Shown here piece by piece: positions 1 to 7,509 of a DNA stretch of 64,000 bases; the first letter of the stretch is position 1; every line of letters begins with the position of its first letter. The translations under genes were made by a program, and so were the position numbers. Below the pieces are notes generated by a model. That model searched no databases, had not been told where the DNA came from, and saw only the letters and a program-made list of their open reading frames with translations. Source of the stretch: Streptomyces sp. ISL-87 (GTDB taxonomy: Bacteria > Actinomycetota > Actinomycetes > Streptomycetales > Streptomycetaceae); assembly GCF_018614095.1 (NCBI RefSeq), contig NZ_JAGGOY010000005.1, positions 34,131 through 98,130 of the forward strand. Direction: 5' to 3'.

Positions 1-256
1 GCTCCAGGTAGCCGGAGAGGCTGCCTGGCAGGGCGTCGCGGTATCTGTCGAGGTCGGCGAGGAGGAACGCTCTGAGCCGGCCCGCCTCCTGGACCGCGTC
101 GTCCACCGACCGCGCCAGGCGCAGGCAGTCCTGGACCTCGTCGGCCGGCAGTGGGGCCGTGGAGGACTGAAGGGCGCGGGCGAGCGAACGCCTGAGCACA
201 TGCAGCTCGGCGGCGCTGAACGCCATGCCGCCGCGGGATCCGTAGGGCGTGGGCAT
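1..256 (-). CDS. Small conserved Streptomyces protein, 3' end off the window
   Basis: A minus-strand reading frame starts at ATG 256 (protein MPTPYGSRGGMAFSA...) and stays open to base 1, so at least 85 residues are present and the C-terminus is missing. A second in-frame ATG at 226 is an alternative start. The visible part is mostly helical, with Leu/Ala/Arg-rich stretches and no transmembrane segment or known catalytic motif. I recognise it only as a small protein common in streptomycetes and cannot give a function. Codon use matches the neighbouring genes. Confidence 0.6.
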   Translation of the reverse strand, partial: MPTPYGSRGGMAFSAAELHVLRRSLARALQSSTAPLPADEVQDCLRLARSVDDAVQEAGRLRAFLLADLDRYRDALPGSLSGYLE

Positions 257-342
257 GGGCCGAAGATACGCGCTAATCGGACAAAATCCCCTGAAGGTGG
301 GCGTTTACGGCGCGGCGGTTCCCTCCGGCGGACGGCCCACGG

Positions 343-528
343 TCACGGCGCCTGCTTGACCGCCTCCAGGAAGTCCGCCCAGGCCGCCTGGGTGGTGGCG
401 AGGATGAGGTGGGCCGGGTCGACCAGGTCGGCGACCCGCACCAGGGATCCGGGGGCGGCGGCGACGTACACACAGGCGTCCCCGTCACCGCAGAACGAGG
501 ACTTCTGCCAGGCGGTCCGATCGGTCAT
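343..528 (-). CDS. DUF397 domain protein (orphan)
   Basis: This 61-residue protein (MTDRTAWQKSSFCGDGDACVYVAA...) has the DUF397 layout: an N-terminal W-x-KSS-C block followed by C-V-x-VA and R-x-S/D-like segments, ending in an F-x-x-F/A-K tail. The ATG at 528 was chosen because GGAGGAGA precedes it. DUF397 proteins are small regulatory partners, typically paired with an XRE/DUF5753 regulator, as in the WhiJ-type cassettes of Streptomyces. Here no XRE gene is adjacent; the upstream neighbour is a GntR/UTRA regulator in the same orientation. The function is inferred from family only. Confidence 0.8.
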   Translation of the reverse strand: MTDRTAWQKSSFCGDGDACVYVAAAPGSLVRVADLVDPAHLILATTQAAWADFLEAVKQAP

Positions 529-636
529 GGTCTCTCCTCCGGTCATGGGCGCGGGCGCCACTTCCCGGGGCGACGGTAACCCCGCCGCGGGCCCGATCCG
601 GCCATTTCCCGGGAAATTTCCCGCGGCCTCCGCCGC

Positions 637-1389
637 CTACTCGACGGGGAAGGTGTACGCGATTTCGTAGCGGGCGTCGGGAACGACCAGGTCGGCCGTC
701 TCCACGGGGCGCCCGTCGGTGTCGTAGTAGGTGCGCTCGATCTCGGTGATCAGGTCGCCGACGCTGATCCCGAGCAAATTGGCCTGTACCTGGGTGGCAC
801 GGGACGGGCGGGGCACTTCCAGCACGTTCGCGACGGTGATGCCGATGGACCGCATCCGCGCGACCACGCCCGCGCCGCGCAGTTCACCGACCTCCGGCAG
901 CACGACGGGGGTGTTCTCGGTGATGGCCAACGGCTCCCAGGACTCGGAGAGTTCGACGGGACTGCCGTCGGCCATGAACTCGTAGCGGGTCATGACGCAG
1001 AGGTCGCCGGGAGCGATCGCGAGGCGGGCGGCGACGCGCTCCGGGGCGGGGACGCGGGCGGCGGTCTTGGAGTCCCAGGTCCCGGCGAGTCCGTGCACGG
1101 CGGCCTCGGTGCGGAAGGGGCTGCCCGCGCGGGGGTCGCTGCGGCGGGTGCGGAGCATGCGCATGCGGCGGCGCGGGGTGCGGACGTAGGTGCCGGAGCC
1201 GGCCCGGCCTTCGAGGAAGCCCTCGATGATCAGGCGTTCCATCGCCCGCTGGGTGACGCTCTGTCCCACGGCGTACTCGCGCGCGAAGCGGGCCCGGGAG
1301 GGGAGCTTGTCGCCGACCGCCCACTCCCCCGCTTCGACGCGGGCCCGGATCGACTCGAACACCTGCAAGTACGGGGATTCACGGGGCAT
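637..1389 (-). CDS. GntR family transcriptional regulator with UTRA domain
   Basis: This 250-residue protein has an N-terminal winged helix of GntR type (residues about 5-75, with PYLQVFESIRARVEAGEW, GDKLPSRARFA and GSGTYV), followed by a C-terminal UTRA effector domain (about 95-245) ending in ERTYYDTDGRPVETADLVV. GntR/HutC proteins are usually repressors released by a small ligand; the ligand cannot be read from the sequence. ATG 1389 was chosen because AGGAC lies 8 bases upstream; a GTG at 1407 is possible. The gene is divergent from the small frameshifted gene at 1511, and the 100-base space between them is the natural place for its operator. Confidence 0.88.
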   Translation of the reverse strand: MPRESPYLQVFESIRARVEAGEWAVGDKLPSRARFAREYAVGQSVTQRAMERLIIEGFLEGRAGSGTYVRTPRRRMRMLRTRRSDPRAGSPFRTEAAVHGLAGTWDSKTAARVPAPERVAARLAIAPGDLCVMTRYEFMADGSPVELSESWEPLAITENTPVVLPEVGELRGAGVVARMRSIGITVANVLEVPRPSRATQVQANLLGISVGDLITEIERTYYDTDGRPVETADLVVPDARYEIAYTFPVE

Positions 1390-1456
1390 TTGGGCCGTCC
1401 TGTACACGTCCGTCCTACCTTGGCCGACGTTGACAAAGCTAACCCATCAGGTTGAG

Positions 1457-1470
1457 GCTGATTATTCAGC
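1457..1470. promoter_or_regulatory. Possible operator in the GntR divergent promoter region
   Basis: The 14-base sequence GCTGATTATTCAGC is an inverted repeat (5-base arms, 4-base loop) in an unusually AT-rich patch between the divergent GntR gene and the gene at 1511. A TTGACA hexamer is at 1430-1435. The position suits an autoregulatory operator, but the motif is short and no GntR consensus I know matches it. Confidence 0.25.
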
Positions 1471-1510
1471 ATTACGACGGGTGACTGTCTGCTCGCCCTG
1501 AGGGGGACTC

Positions 1511-1775
1511 ATGTGTTACGCCGAGACACAAGCAGCGGCCCTGGCCGCCCTGCTCAGCGCCGCACTCGGGGCCGAGCCCCGCCTGGAGGCGGCCGCCGGG
1601 CGCATCCGGATCGAGGTGGACCTCCCCGAGGAACTGGCCCCGGGGGCGCACGCGGCGATCCTGAACGCCCTCTCCGCGGGGGCCCGGTACGGCCACGAGC
1701 GGAATCGACACCGTCTGGGTCGAGATCGACGTCGACGTCGAGACCGGCGTCGACCATCTGAATGAGGTGGAGTGA
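1511..1775 (+). pseudogene. Small acidic hypothetical protein, frameshifted near residue 64
   Basis: From ATG 1511 (MCYAETQAAALAALLSAALG...) the frame encodes an ordinary alanine/glutamate-rich protein up to about base 1700, then turns abruptly into an arginine-rich tail and stops at 1763-1765. In the next frame from 1704 the sequence reads IDTVWVEIDVDVETGVDHLNE and stops at 1773-1775, matching the acidic character of the first part. Removing one A from the GGAA at about 1701-1704 joins the halves. The gene is therefore probably one reading frame of about 87 residues with a single-base insertion, real or from sequencing. No family is recognised. Confidence 0.6.
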
Positions 1776-1825
1776 GTGATCACAGCAGGTCCGCCGCCGA
1801 CCCCCACCCCCGGCAAGCCGCCCGT

Positions 1826-1870
1826 ATGAGACGTGCGAGACGCATGAGACGTGTGAGGCGTGTGAGGCGT
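1826..1870. repeat. Five tandem 9-bp units
   Basis: Five consecutive 9-base units fit the pattern RYGAGRCGY: ATGAGACGT, GCGAGACGC, ATGAGACGT, GTGAGGCGT, GTGAGGCGT. The array lies between the converging small gene (end 1775) and coaX (end 1938). An arginine-rich open frame crossing it is a by-product of the repeat. Confidence 0.8.
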
Positions 1871-1890
1871 ACGACCCGCACGACCGGTCC

Positions 1891-1932
1891 GGCCCCCGCC
1901 CCGCACTGTGTTCGCACAGGGGACCGGGGGCC
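1891..1932. terminator. Bidirectional terminator with TTCG loop
   Basis: GGCCCCCG at 1891-1898 pairs with CGGGGGCC at 1925-1932, and inside it CTGTG-TTCG-CACAG forms a second stem capped by a stable TTCG tetraloop. It sits just beyond the coaX stop (1938) and after the converging small gene, so it could terminate both. There is no T-run, as is usual in Streptomyces. Confidence 0.7.
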
Positions 1933-1937
1933 GTCTG

Positions 1938-2747
1938 TCACTCGAAGTTGGGCGCGTTGCGCTCGTAGACCAGCCGCAGGCCGATCAGCGTCAGCCAGGG
2001 CTCGTGGTCGTCGATGACCGAGCACTCGCCGAGGACCATCGGGGCCAGGCCGCCGGTGGCGATGACACGGACGTCGTCCGGGTCGCCGTTCGGGCCCGCG
2101 AGCTCCTTGGCCATTCGGGTGACGACCCCGTCGACCTGGCCCGCGAAGCCGTAGACCACGCCCGACTGCATCGCCTCGACCGTGGACTTGCCGATCACGT
2201 TGCGCGGACGGGCCAGCTCGATCTTGCGGAGCTGGGCGCCCCGTACGCCGAGGGCCTCCATGGAGATCTCGATGCCCGGGGAGATCACCCCGCCCACGTA
2301 CTCGCCCTTGACCGAGACCGCGTCGAAGGTGGTCGCCGTACCGAAGTCGACGACGATCGCCGGACCCCCGTACAGCTCGACGGCCGCGACCGCGTTGATG
2401 ATGCGGTCCGCGCCGACCTCCTTCGGGTTGTCCATGAGGATCGGGACACCCGTCTTGATGCCGGGCTCCACGAGCACCGCGGGGACGTCGCCGTAGTAGC
2501 GGCGGGTGACCTCGCGGAGCTCGTGCAGCACCGACGGCACCGTGGAGCAGATCGCGATGCCGTGGATGCCGTCGCCCAGCTCGCTGCCGAGCATCGGGTG
2601 CATGCCCATCAGGCCCTGCATCAGGACGGCCATCTCGTCGGCCGTCCGGCGCGGGTCGGTCGAGATGCGCCAGTGCTCGACGATCTCGTCACCGTCGAAC
2701 AGGCCCAGGACCGTCTGGGTGTTGCCCACGTCGATGGTGAGCAGCAT
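1938..2747 (-). CDS. coaX: Type III pantothenate kinase
   Basis: CoaX phosphorylates pantothenate to 4'-phosphopantothenate, the first committed step of coenzyme A synthesis. The 269-residue protein has the ASKHA-fold phosphate motif DVGNTQT (residues 6-12), the GADR block (112-115), DFGTATTFD (134-142) and GGVISPGI (152-159), all diagnostic of type III enzymes, which need a monovalent cation and are not feedback-inhibited by CoA. It is the last gene of the operon; its ATG is 3 bases from the nadC stop, so translation is probably coupled. It is the only pantothenate kinase seen in the window. Confidence 0.95.
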   Translation of the reverse strand: MLLTIDVGNTQTVLGLFDGDEIVEHWRISTDPRRTADEMAVLMQGLMGMHPMLGSELGDGIHGIAICSTVPSVLHELREVTRRYYGDVPAVLVEPGIKTGVPILMDNPKEVGADRIINAVAAVELYGGPAIVVDFGTATTFDAVSVKGEYVGGVISPGIEISMEALGVRGAQLRKIELARPRNVIGKSTVEAMQSGVVYGFAGQVDGVVTRMAKELAGPNGDPDDVRVIATGGLAPMVLGECSVIDDHEPWLTLIGLRLVYERNAPNFE

Positions 2748-2750
2748 CGG

Positions 2751-3737
2751 CTACACCGCCTCGCGCAGGTCGAGGCCGATGTCCAGGATCGGGGAGGAGT
2801 GGGTGAGGCCGCCCACCGCGAGGTAGTCGACGCCCGTCTCCGCGTAGGCGCGGGCGTTGTGCATGGTGAGCCGGCCCGAGGACTCCAGCACCGCGCGGCC
2901 GTGGACCAGCGCGACGGCCTCCTCGGTCTCGATCGGCGTGAAGTTGTCGAGCAGGATCAGGTCGGCGCCCGCGTCCAGGGCCTCCCGGACCTGCTGGAGG
3001 GTGTCCACCTCGACCTCGATGGGCAGGTCGGGGAACTGCTCGCGCACGGCCTTGAACGCCTCGCGGACACCGCCCGCGGCGATCACGTGGTTGTCCTTGA
3101 CCAGCGCCGCGTCCGACAGCGACATCCGGTGGTTGACGCCGCCGCCGCAGCGCACCGCGTACTTCTCCAGGCAGCGCAGGCCCGGCGTGGTCTTGCGGGT
3201 GTCGCGGACCTTCGCCTTGGTGCCCTCCAGCTCGTCGGCCCACTTGCGGGTCGCCGTCGCGATGCCCGACATCAGGCACAGCAGGTTCAGCGCGCTGCGC
3301 TCGCCGGTGAGCAGGTCCCGGGTACGGGCCCTCACCGACAGCAGCACCTGGCCGGGCTCGACGTGCGCGCCGTCCTCGACATGGCGCTCCACCTCGAACT
3401 CGTCCGTACAGACGACCGAGAGGACGGCCTCGGCGACCCGCAGGCCGGCCACGACGCCCGCCTCGCGGGAGGTGAAGTCGGCGACCGCGACGGCGTCCTC
3501 GGGGACGGTGGCGACGGTGGTCACGTCGACCCCGCCGTCCAGGTCCTCCGAGATCGCCATGTGGGCGATGTCCTCGACCTCGACCGGGTCCAGGCCGGCA
3601 TCCGCGAGGAGCTGGGCCAGCGCCGGGTCCAGGCCGGTCTCCTCGCCCTCGCCGCAGGCGCAGTCGTCGCCGCAGCCGCCTGTGGTCTCGCCGAGAAGGG
3701 GAAGCTCGGCGTGCTCGTGCTGTTCGGGGGTGCTCAC
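2751..3737 (-). CDS. nadC: Nicotinate-nucleotide pyrophosphorylase (quinolinate phosphoribosyltransferase)
   Basis: NadC converts quinolinate and PRPP to nicotinate mononucleotide, CO2 and pyrophosphate. The 328-residue protein has the usual N-terminal half (AHMAISEDLDGGVDVTT) and barrel motifs KVRDTRKTTPGLR, KDNHV and EVEVDTLQQV, followed by LLDNF and SGRLTMHNARAYAETGVD. The GTG start at 3737 overlaps the nadB stop as GTGA, with GGAG upstream. An N-terminal cysteine-rich patch (GCGDDCACGEG, about residues 19-29) precedes the catalytic core and is not part of the standard family; I believe it is seen in other streptomycetes, but its role is unknown. Confidence 0.94.
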   Translation of the reverse strand: MSTPEQHEHAELPLLGETTGGCGDDCACGEGEETGLDPALAQLLADAGLDPVEVEDIAHMAISEDLDGGVDVTTVATVPEDAVAVADFTSREAGVVAGLRVAEAVLSVVCTDEFEVERHVEDGAHVEPGQVLLSVRARTRDLLTGERSALNLLCLMSGIATATRKWADELEGTKAKVRDTRKTTPGLRCLEKYAVRCGGGVNHRMSLSDAALVKDNHVIAAGGVREAFKAVREQFPDLPIEVEVDTLQQVREALDAGADLILLDNFTPIETEEAVALVHGRAVLESSGRLTMHNARAYAETGVDYLAVGGLTHSSPILDIGLDLREAV

Positions 3738-5479
3738 GATGACTGCTCCTGGCTCAGGGGGTGCCCTACGGACGGGAAGTCCGCGGTTTCGGTGGGGGTG
3801 ACGACCAGGGCCCGCTTCTCGGTCGCGGACAGCCGGACGACGAGATGGCGGCGCCAGTCGGCGTCGTCGCGGTCGGGGTGGTCCTCGCGCCAGTGGCAGC
3901 CGCGGGTCTCCGCGCGCCGCTGGGCGGCGGCGACCAGGACCCGGGCCACGCACAGCAGGTTCGTGGCCTCCCAGGTCTCGGTGCCGGGCACGGCGGTCTT
4001 GCCCTGGGACTCCAGCTCCGTGAGGGCCGTCGCGTAGAGGCCTTCGAGGGCCTCGGCCGCCGTACGCAGGGACTCGGCGGAGCGGAGCACGCCCGCGCCG
4101 TCGGTCATGATGCGCTGGATCTCGTACCGCGCCTCGGCGGGCTGGAGCGGGCCGGTGGCGGGGACCGGGATGCCCGGGCCGCTGCCGGCGGGCGGGTCGG
4201 TGATGATGTCGTCGGCGATGCGCTCGGCGAAGACCAGGCCCTCCAGCAGGGAGTTGGAGGCGAGCCGGTTCGCGCCGTGCACCCCGGTGCAGGCGACCTC
4301 GCCGCACGCGTACAGGCCGGGGACGGTGGTGCGGCCGTGCAGGTCGGTGCGTACACCGCCGGACGCGTAGTGCGCGGCGGGCGCGACCGGGATGGGCTCG
4401 GTCACCGGGTCGATGCCGTGCGAGCGGCAGGCGGCGAGGATGGTCGGGAAGCGCTGCTCCCACATCTGCGCGCCGAAGTGCCGGGCGTCCAGGTACATGT
4501 GCTGGGTGCCCTGCTCCTGCATCCGGCGCATGATGCCCTTGGCGACGATGTCGCGCGGGGCCAGCTCGGCGAGTTCGTGCTGGCCCACCATGAAGCGGAC
4601 CCCGTCCGCGTCCACGAGGTACGCGCCTTCGCCGCGGACCGCCTCCGACACCAGCGGCTGCTGCCCTTCGGCGTCGGGGCCGAGGAACAGCACCGTCGGG
4701 TGGAACTGGACGAATTCGAGGTCGGAGACCTCGGCGCCGGCGCGCAGGGCGAGGGCCACGCCGTCACCGGTGGACACCGACGGGTTGGTGGTGGCGGAGA
4801 AGACCTGGCCCATGCCGCCGGTCGCCAGGATCACGGCGGGCGCGTGGACGGCGCCCACGCCGTCGTGCTGGCCCTCGCCCATGACGTGCAGGGTGACACC
4901 GGCGGTGCGGCCCCGCGCGTCCTGGAGGAGGTCGAGCACGAGCGCGTTCTCGACGGTCCGGATGCCCGCTTCCTGGACGGCCTCGACGAGCGCCCGGGAG
5001 ATCTCGGCGCCGGTGGCGTCGCCGCCCGCGTGCGCGATCCGGCGGCGGTGGTGGCCGCCCTCGCGGGTCAGCTCTATCTCGCCGGTCTCGGCGGAGGTGT
5101 CGAAGACCGCGCCGGTCGCGATGAGCCGGCGTACGGCGTCCGGCCCCTCGGTGACCAGCAGCCGGACGGCGGCCGCGTCGCACAGGCCCGCGCCCGCGAC
5201 CAGGGTGTCGTCCAGGTGCTGCTCGGGGGTGTCGCCGTCGCCGAGGGCGGCGGCGATGCCGCCCTGGGCCCAGCGGGTCGAGCCGTCGTCGAGGCGGGCC
5301 TTGGTGACCACGACCGTACGACGGCCCGCGGCGGCGCAGCGCAGTGCGGCGGTCAGGCCCGCGACGCCGGAGCCGACGACCACGACGTCGGCGTCGACGG
5401 CCCAGCCGGGGGCGGGGGCGTGCAGCCGTATGCCGGTGCCTACGGCGCCTGTGCCGGTGCCGGTGCCTGGGGTGCTCAC
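3734..5479 (-). CDS. nadB: L-aspartate oxidase
   Basis: NadB is a flavoprotein that oxidises L-aspartate to iminoaspartate, which NadA condenses to quinolinate. The 581-residue protein shows an FAD-binding GSGVAGLTAALRCA motif near residue 36, RWAQGGIAAA, ATGGMGQVF, EFVQFHPT and ACTGVHGANRLASNSLLEGLVF, all typical of the succinate dehydrogenase/aspartate oxidase family. The N-terminus carries a short Gly/Thr-rich lead. It starts at GTG 5479, overlapping the panC stop by four bases, and ends overlapping nadC. No nadA is found in the window, so the quinolinate synthase must be elsewhere. Confidence 0.95.
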   Translation of the reverse strand: MSTPGTGTGTGAVGTGIRLHAPAPGWAVDADVVVVGSGVAGLTAALRCAAAGRRTVVVTKARLDDGSTRWAQGGIAAALGDGDTPEQHLDDTLVAGAGLCDAAAVRLLVTEGPDAVRRLIATGAVFDTSAETGEIELTREGGHHRRRIAHAGGDATGAEISRALVEAVQEAGIRTVENALVLDLLQDARGRTAGVTLHVMGEGQHDGVGAVHAPAVILATGGMGQVFSATTNPSVSTGDGVALALRAGAEVSDLEFVQFHPTVLFLGPDAEGQQPLVSEAVRGEGAYLVDADGVRFMVGQHELAELAPRDIVAKGIMRRMQEQGTQHMYLDARHFGAQMWEQRFPTILAACRSHGIDPVTEPIPVAPAAHYASGGVRTDLHGRTTVPGLYACGEVACTGVHGANRLASNSLLEGLVFAERIADDIITDPPAGSGPGIPVPATGPLQPAEARYEIQRIMTDGAGVLRSAESLRTAAEALEGLYATALTELESQGKTAVPGTETWEATNLLCVARVLVAAAQRRAETRGCHWREDHPDRDDADWRRHLVVRLSATEKRALVVTPTETADFPSVGHPLSQEQSS

Positions 5480-6480
5480 GTGTGTGCTCCGAACTCCAAT
5501 GGGATGTTGTCGATCAGCCGGGTCGAGCCGACCTTCGCGGCCACGGCCAGCACGGCCCGTCCGGTAAAGTCGGGGCCGGCGTCGGTGAAGTCCTGTGGGT
5601 CAACCAGCGCGAGGTAGTCCAGTTCGAGGGGCGGCTCGAAGCGGCCCGCCTCGTCCAGGACGTGCCGCGCGGCGGCCCGTACGGCGTCCGGCAGGCCGGA
5701 GTTCGCGGCGGACACCGCGTGCGCGTCGGCGGAGGCCCGGATCTCGCCGAGCCGGGCCAGGGCGGTGGCCCGCTCGTCGCTGGCCGGGGAGGCCTCGGCG
5801 CGGGCGCGCAGCGCGGCCTGCGCGGCGAGCCGGTCGCGGCCGGCGAACAGGGCGCGCGACAGCGCCAGGGCGGTACGGCGCTCTGCGGCGGAGAGGTAGC
5901 GGTTGCGGGACGACAGCGCCAGCCCGTCCTCCTCGCGGACCGTCGGTACGCCGACCACCTCGACGGGGAAGTTCAGGTCGGTCACCATCCGCCGGATCAA
6001 GGCCAGTTGCTGCGCGTCCTTCTGGCCGAAGAGGGCCAGATCGGGGCGGGTGAGGTGGAGCAGCTTGCCGACGACGGTCAGCATCCCGTCGAAGTGGCCG
6101 GGGCGGGTGGCGCCTTCGAGGCGCGTGCCCATGGGGCCGGCGGAGATCCGCACCTGCGGGTCGCCGCCCGGGTAGACCTCGTCGACGGCGGGGGCGAACA
6201 CGGCGTCCGCCCCGGCCTCCTCGGCGATGCGGAGGTCGGAGTCGAGGGTCCGGGGGTAGCGGTCGAGGTCCTCGTTCGCGCCGAACTGCAGCGGGTTGAC
6301 GAAGACGGTGACCACGACCTGCCCCTGGGCGCCGGCCTTTGCGCGCGCGGTGCGGATGAGGGTGGCATGGCCCTCGTGGAGGGCGCCCATGGTCATGACG
6401 ACGGCGCGGCGGCCGCTGTCGGCCCGCCGGAGCTTGTGGAGCTCCTCGGCGGTGTTGATCAGCAGCAGGTTGTCGGTCAT
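5476..6480 (-). CDS. panC: Pantothenate synthetase (pantoate-beta-alanine ligase)
   Basis: PanC joins pantoate and beta-alanine using ATP to make pantothenate. The 334-residue protein has the nucleotidyltransferase HIGH-type motif in MTMGALHEGH (residues 29-38), FVNPLQFGANEDLDRYPR, GHFDGMLTVVGKLL, FGQKDAQQLALIRRM and the KMSKS-equivalent ALSSRNRYLS. The length is slightly above the usual 280-310 because of an insertion (about ARAEASPASDERATAL) in the C-terminal region. Its ATG overlaps the stop of the DUF2520 gene and its own stop overlaps nadB, placing pantothenate and NAD synthesis in one transcript. Confidence 0.95.
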   Translation of the reverse strand: MTDNLLLINTAEELHKLRRADSGRRAVVMTMGALHEGHATLIRTARAKAGAQGQVVVTVFVNPLQFGANEDLDRYPRTLDSDLRIAEEAGADAVFAPAVDEVYPGGDPQVRISAGPMGTRLEGATRPGHFDGMLTVVGKLLHLTRPDLALFGQKDAQQLALIRRMVTDLNFPVEVVGVPTVREEDGLALSSRNRYLSAAERRTALALSRALFAGRDRLAAQAALRARAEASPASDERATALARLGEIRASADAHAVSAANSGLPDAVRAAARHVLDEAGRFEPPLELDYLALVDPQDFTDAGPDFTGRAVLAVAAKVGSTRLIDNIPLEFGAHT

Positions 6481-7412
6481 CGGGCGTTGCCCTCCGGGTC
6501 GGCGCCGTCCGCGAGTACCCCGAGCAGGTCCTCGGCGAGTTCGGGCTTGAGCAGACCGTGCGCCAGGGCGCGGTCCGCGGTGGTCCGGGCCATCGCCAGA
6601 TAGCCGGCGACGGTGCTGGGGGCGTGCTTGCGCAGCTCCGAGACGTGCGCGGCGACCGTGCCGGCGTCGCCGCGGGCCACCGGGCCGGTGAGGGCGGCGT
6701 CGCCGGAGCGCAGGGCGTTGTCCAGGGCCGCGCCGAGCAGCGGGCCCAGCATCCGGTCGGGGTGCTCGACCCCGGCCGTACGCAGCAGCTCCATCGACTG
6801 GGCGACCAGGGTGACCAGGTGGTTCGCGCCGAGGGCGAGAGCCGCGTGGTAGAGCGGACGGGACTCCTCCGCGATCCACTCGGGCTCCCCGCCCATCTCG
6901 ATGACCAGGGCCTCGGCGGCGAGCCGCAGCTCGTCGGGGGCGGTGACACCGAAGGAGCAGCCGGCCAGGCGCTGGACGTCGACCATGGTCCCGGTGAAGG
7001 TCATCGCCGGGTGCAGGGCCAGCGGCAGCGCGCCCGCCCGGCGCGCCGGGTCCAGCACGGCGGTCCCGTACCGCCCGGAGCTGTGCACGAGGAGCTGCCC
7101 CGGCCGGATCGCGCCGGTTTCGGCGAGGCCCTCGACCAGGGAGGGCAGCGCGTCGTCGGGGACGGTGAGCAGGACGAGCTCGGCGCGCTCCAGGACCTGC
7201 GCGGGCGGTACGACCGGTACGCCGGGCAGCAGCTCGGCGGCGCGCCGCCGGGACGCGTCGGACACGCCGGACACGGCGACGGGCCGGTGCCCGGCTTGCT
7301 GGAGGGCGCAGGCCAGCGCGGGGCCGACACGGCCGGCCCCGACGACGCCGACGGTGAGCCGGGCAGGTCGGGCGGACGGATCCCGGGGCTCCGTCTGATG
7401 GGGTGCGTTCAC
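6477..7412 (-). CDS. Rossmann-fold oxidoreductase with DUF2520 domain
   Basis: This 311-residue protein begins (after about 20 disordered residues) with a dinucleotide-binding motif VGVVGAGRVGPALACALQ, then LLTVPDDALPSLV and VHSSGRYG, followed by HPAMTFTG and a C-terminal helical DUF2520 domain (YHAALALGANHLVTL). It resembles 6-phosphogluconate dehydrogenase-like reductases such as ketopantoate reductase. Because it is translationally coupled to panC (ATGA overlap), a role in pantoate formation is a reasonable inference, but the substrate is not established here. GTG 7412 was chosen as the first start in the frame after the divergent promoter region. It is the first gene of the operon. Confidence 0.88.
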   Translation of the reverse strand: MNAPHQTEPRDPSARPARLTVGVVGAGRVGPALACALQQAGHRPVAVSGVSDASRRRAAELLPGVPVVPPAQVLERAELVLLTVPDDALPSLVEGLAETGAIRPGQLLVHSSGRYGTAVLDPARRAGALPLALHPAMTFTGTMVDVQRLAGCSFGVTAPDELRLAAEALVIEMGGEPEWIAEESRPLYHAALALGANHLVTLVAQSMELLRTAGVEHPDRMLGPLLGAALDNALRSGDAALTGPVARGDAGTVAAHVSELRKHAPSTVAGYLAMARTTADRALAHGLLKPELAEDLLGVLADGADPEGNAR

Positions 7413-7509
7413 GCGGGGAATGCCTTCCGTTCCAGTCCGCGGGGGGTACCGGACGATACGCCGCCATGCTAGCTCCTGGGCGTGTTGGCCGGTCGGCGAT
7501 GATCGGGGC

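Noticed and set aside
1772..2017. GTG frame encoding a run of Met-Arg-Arg-Ala/Val repeats
   Set aside because: It is generated by the 9-bp tandem repeat and runs into the coaX gene on the other strand.
1908..4037. Long plus-strand frame opposite coaX, nadC and nadB
   Set aside because: It overlaps three well-identified genes on the other strand and has the Arg/Ala/His-rich composition of a GC shadow.
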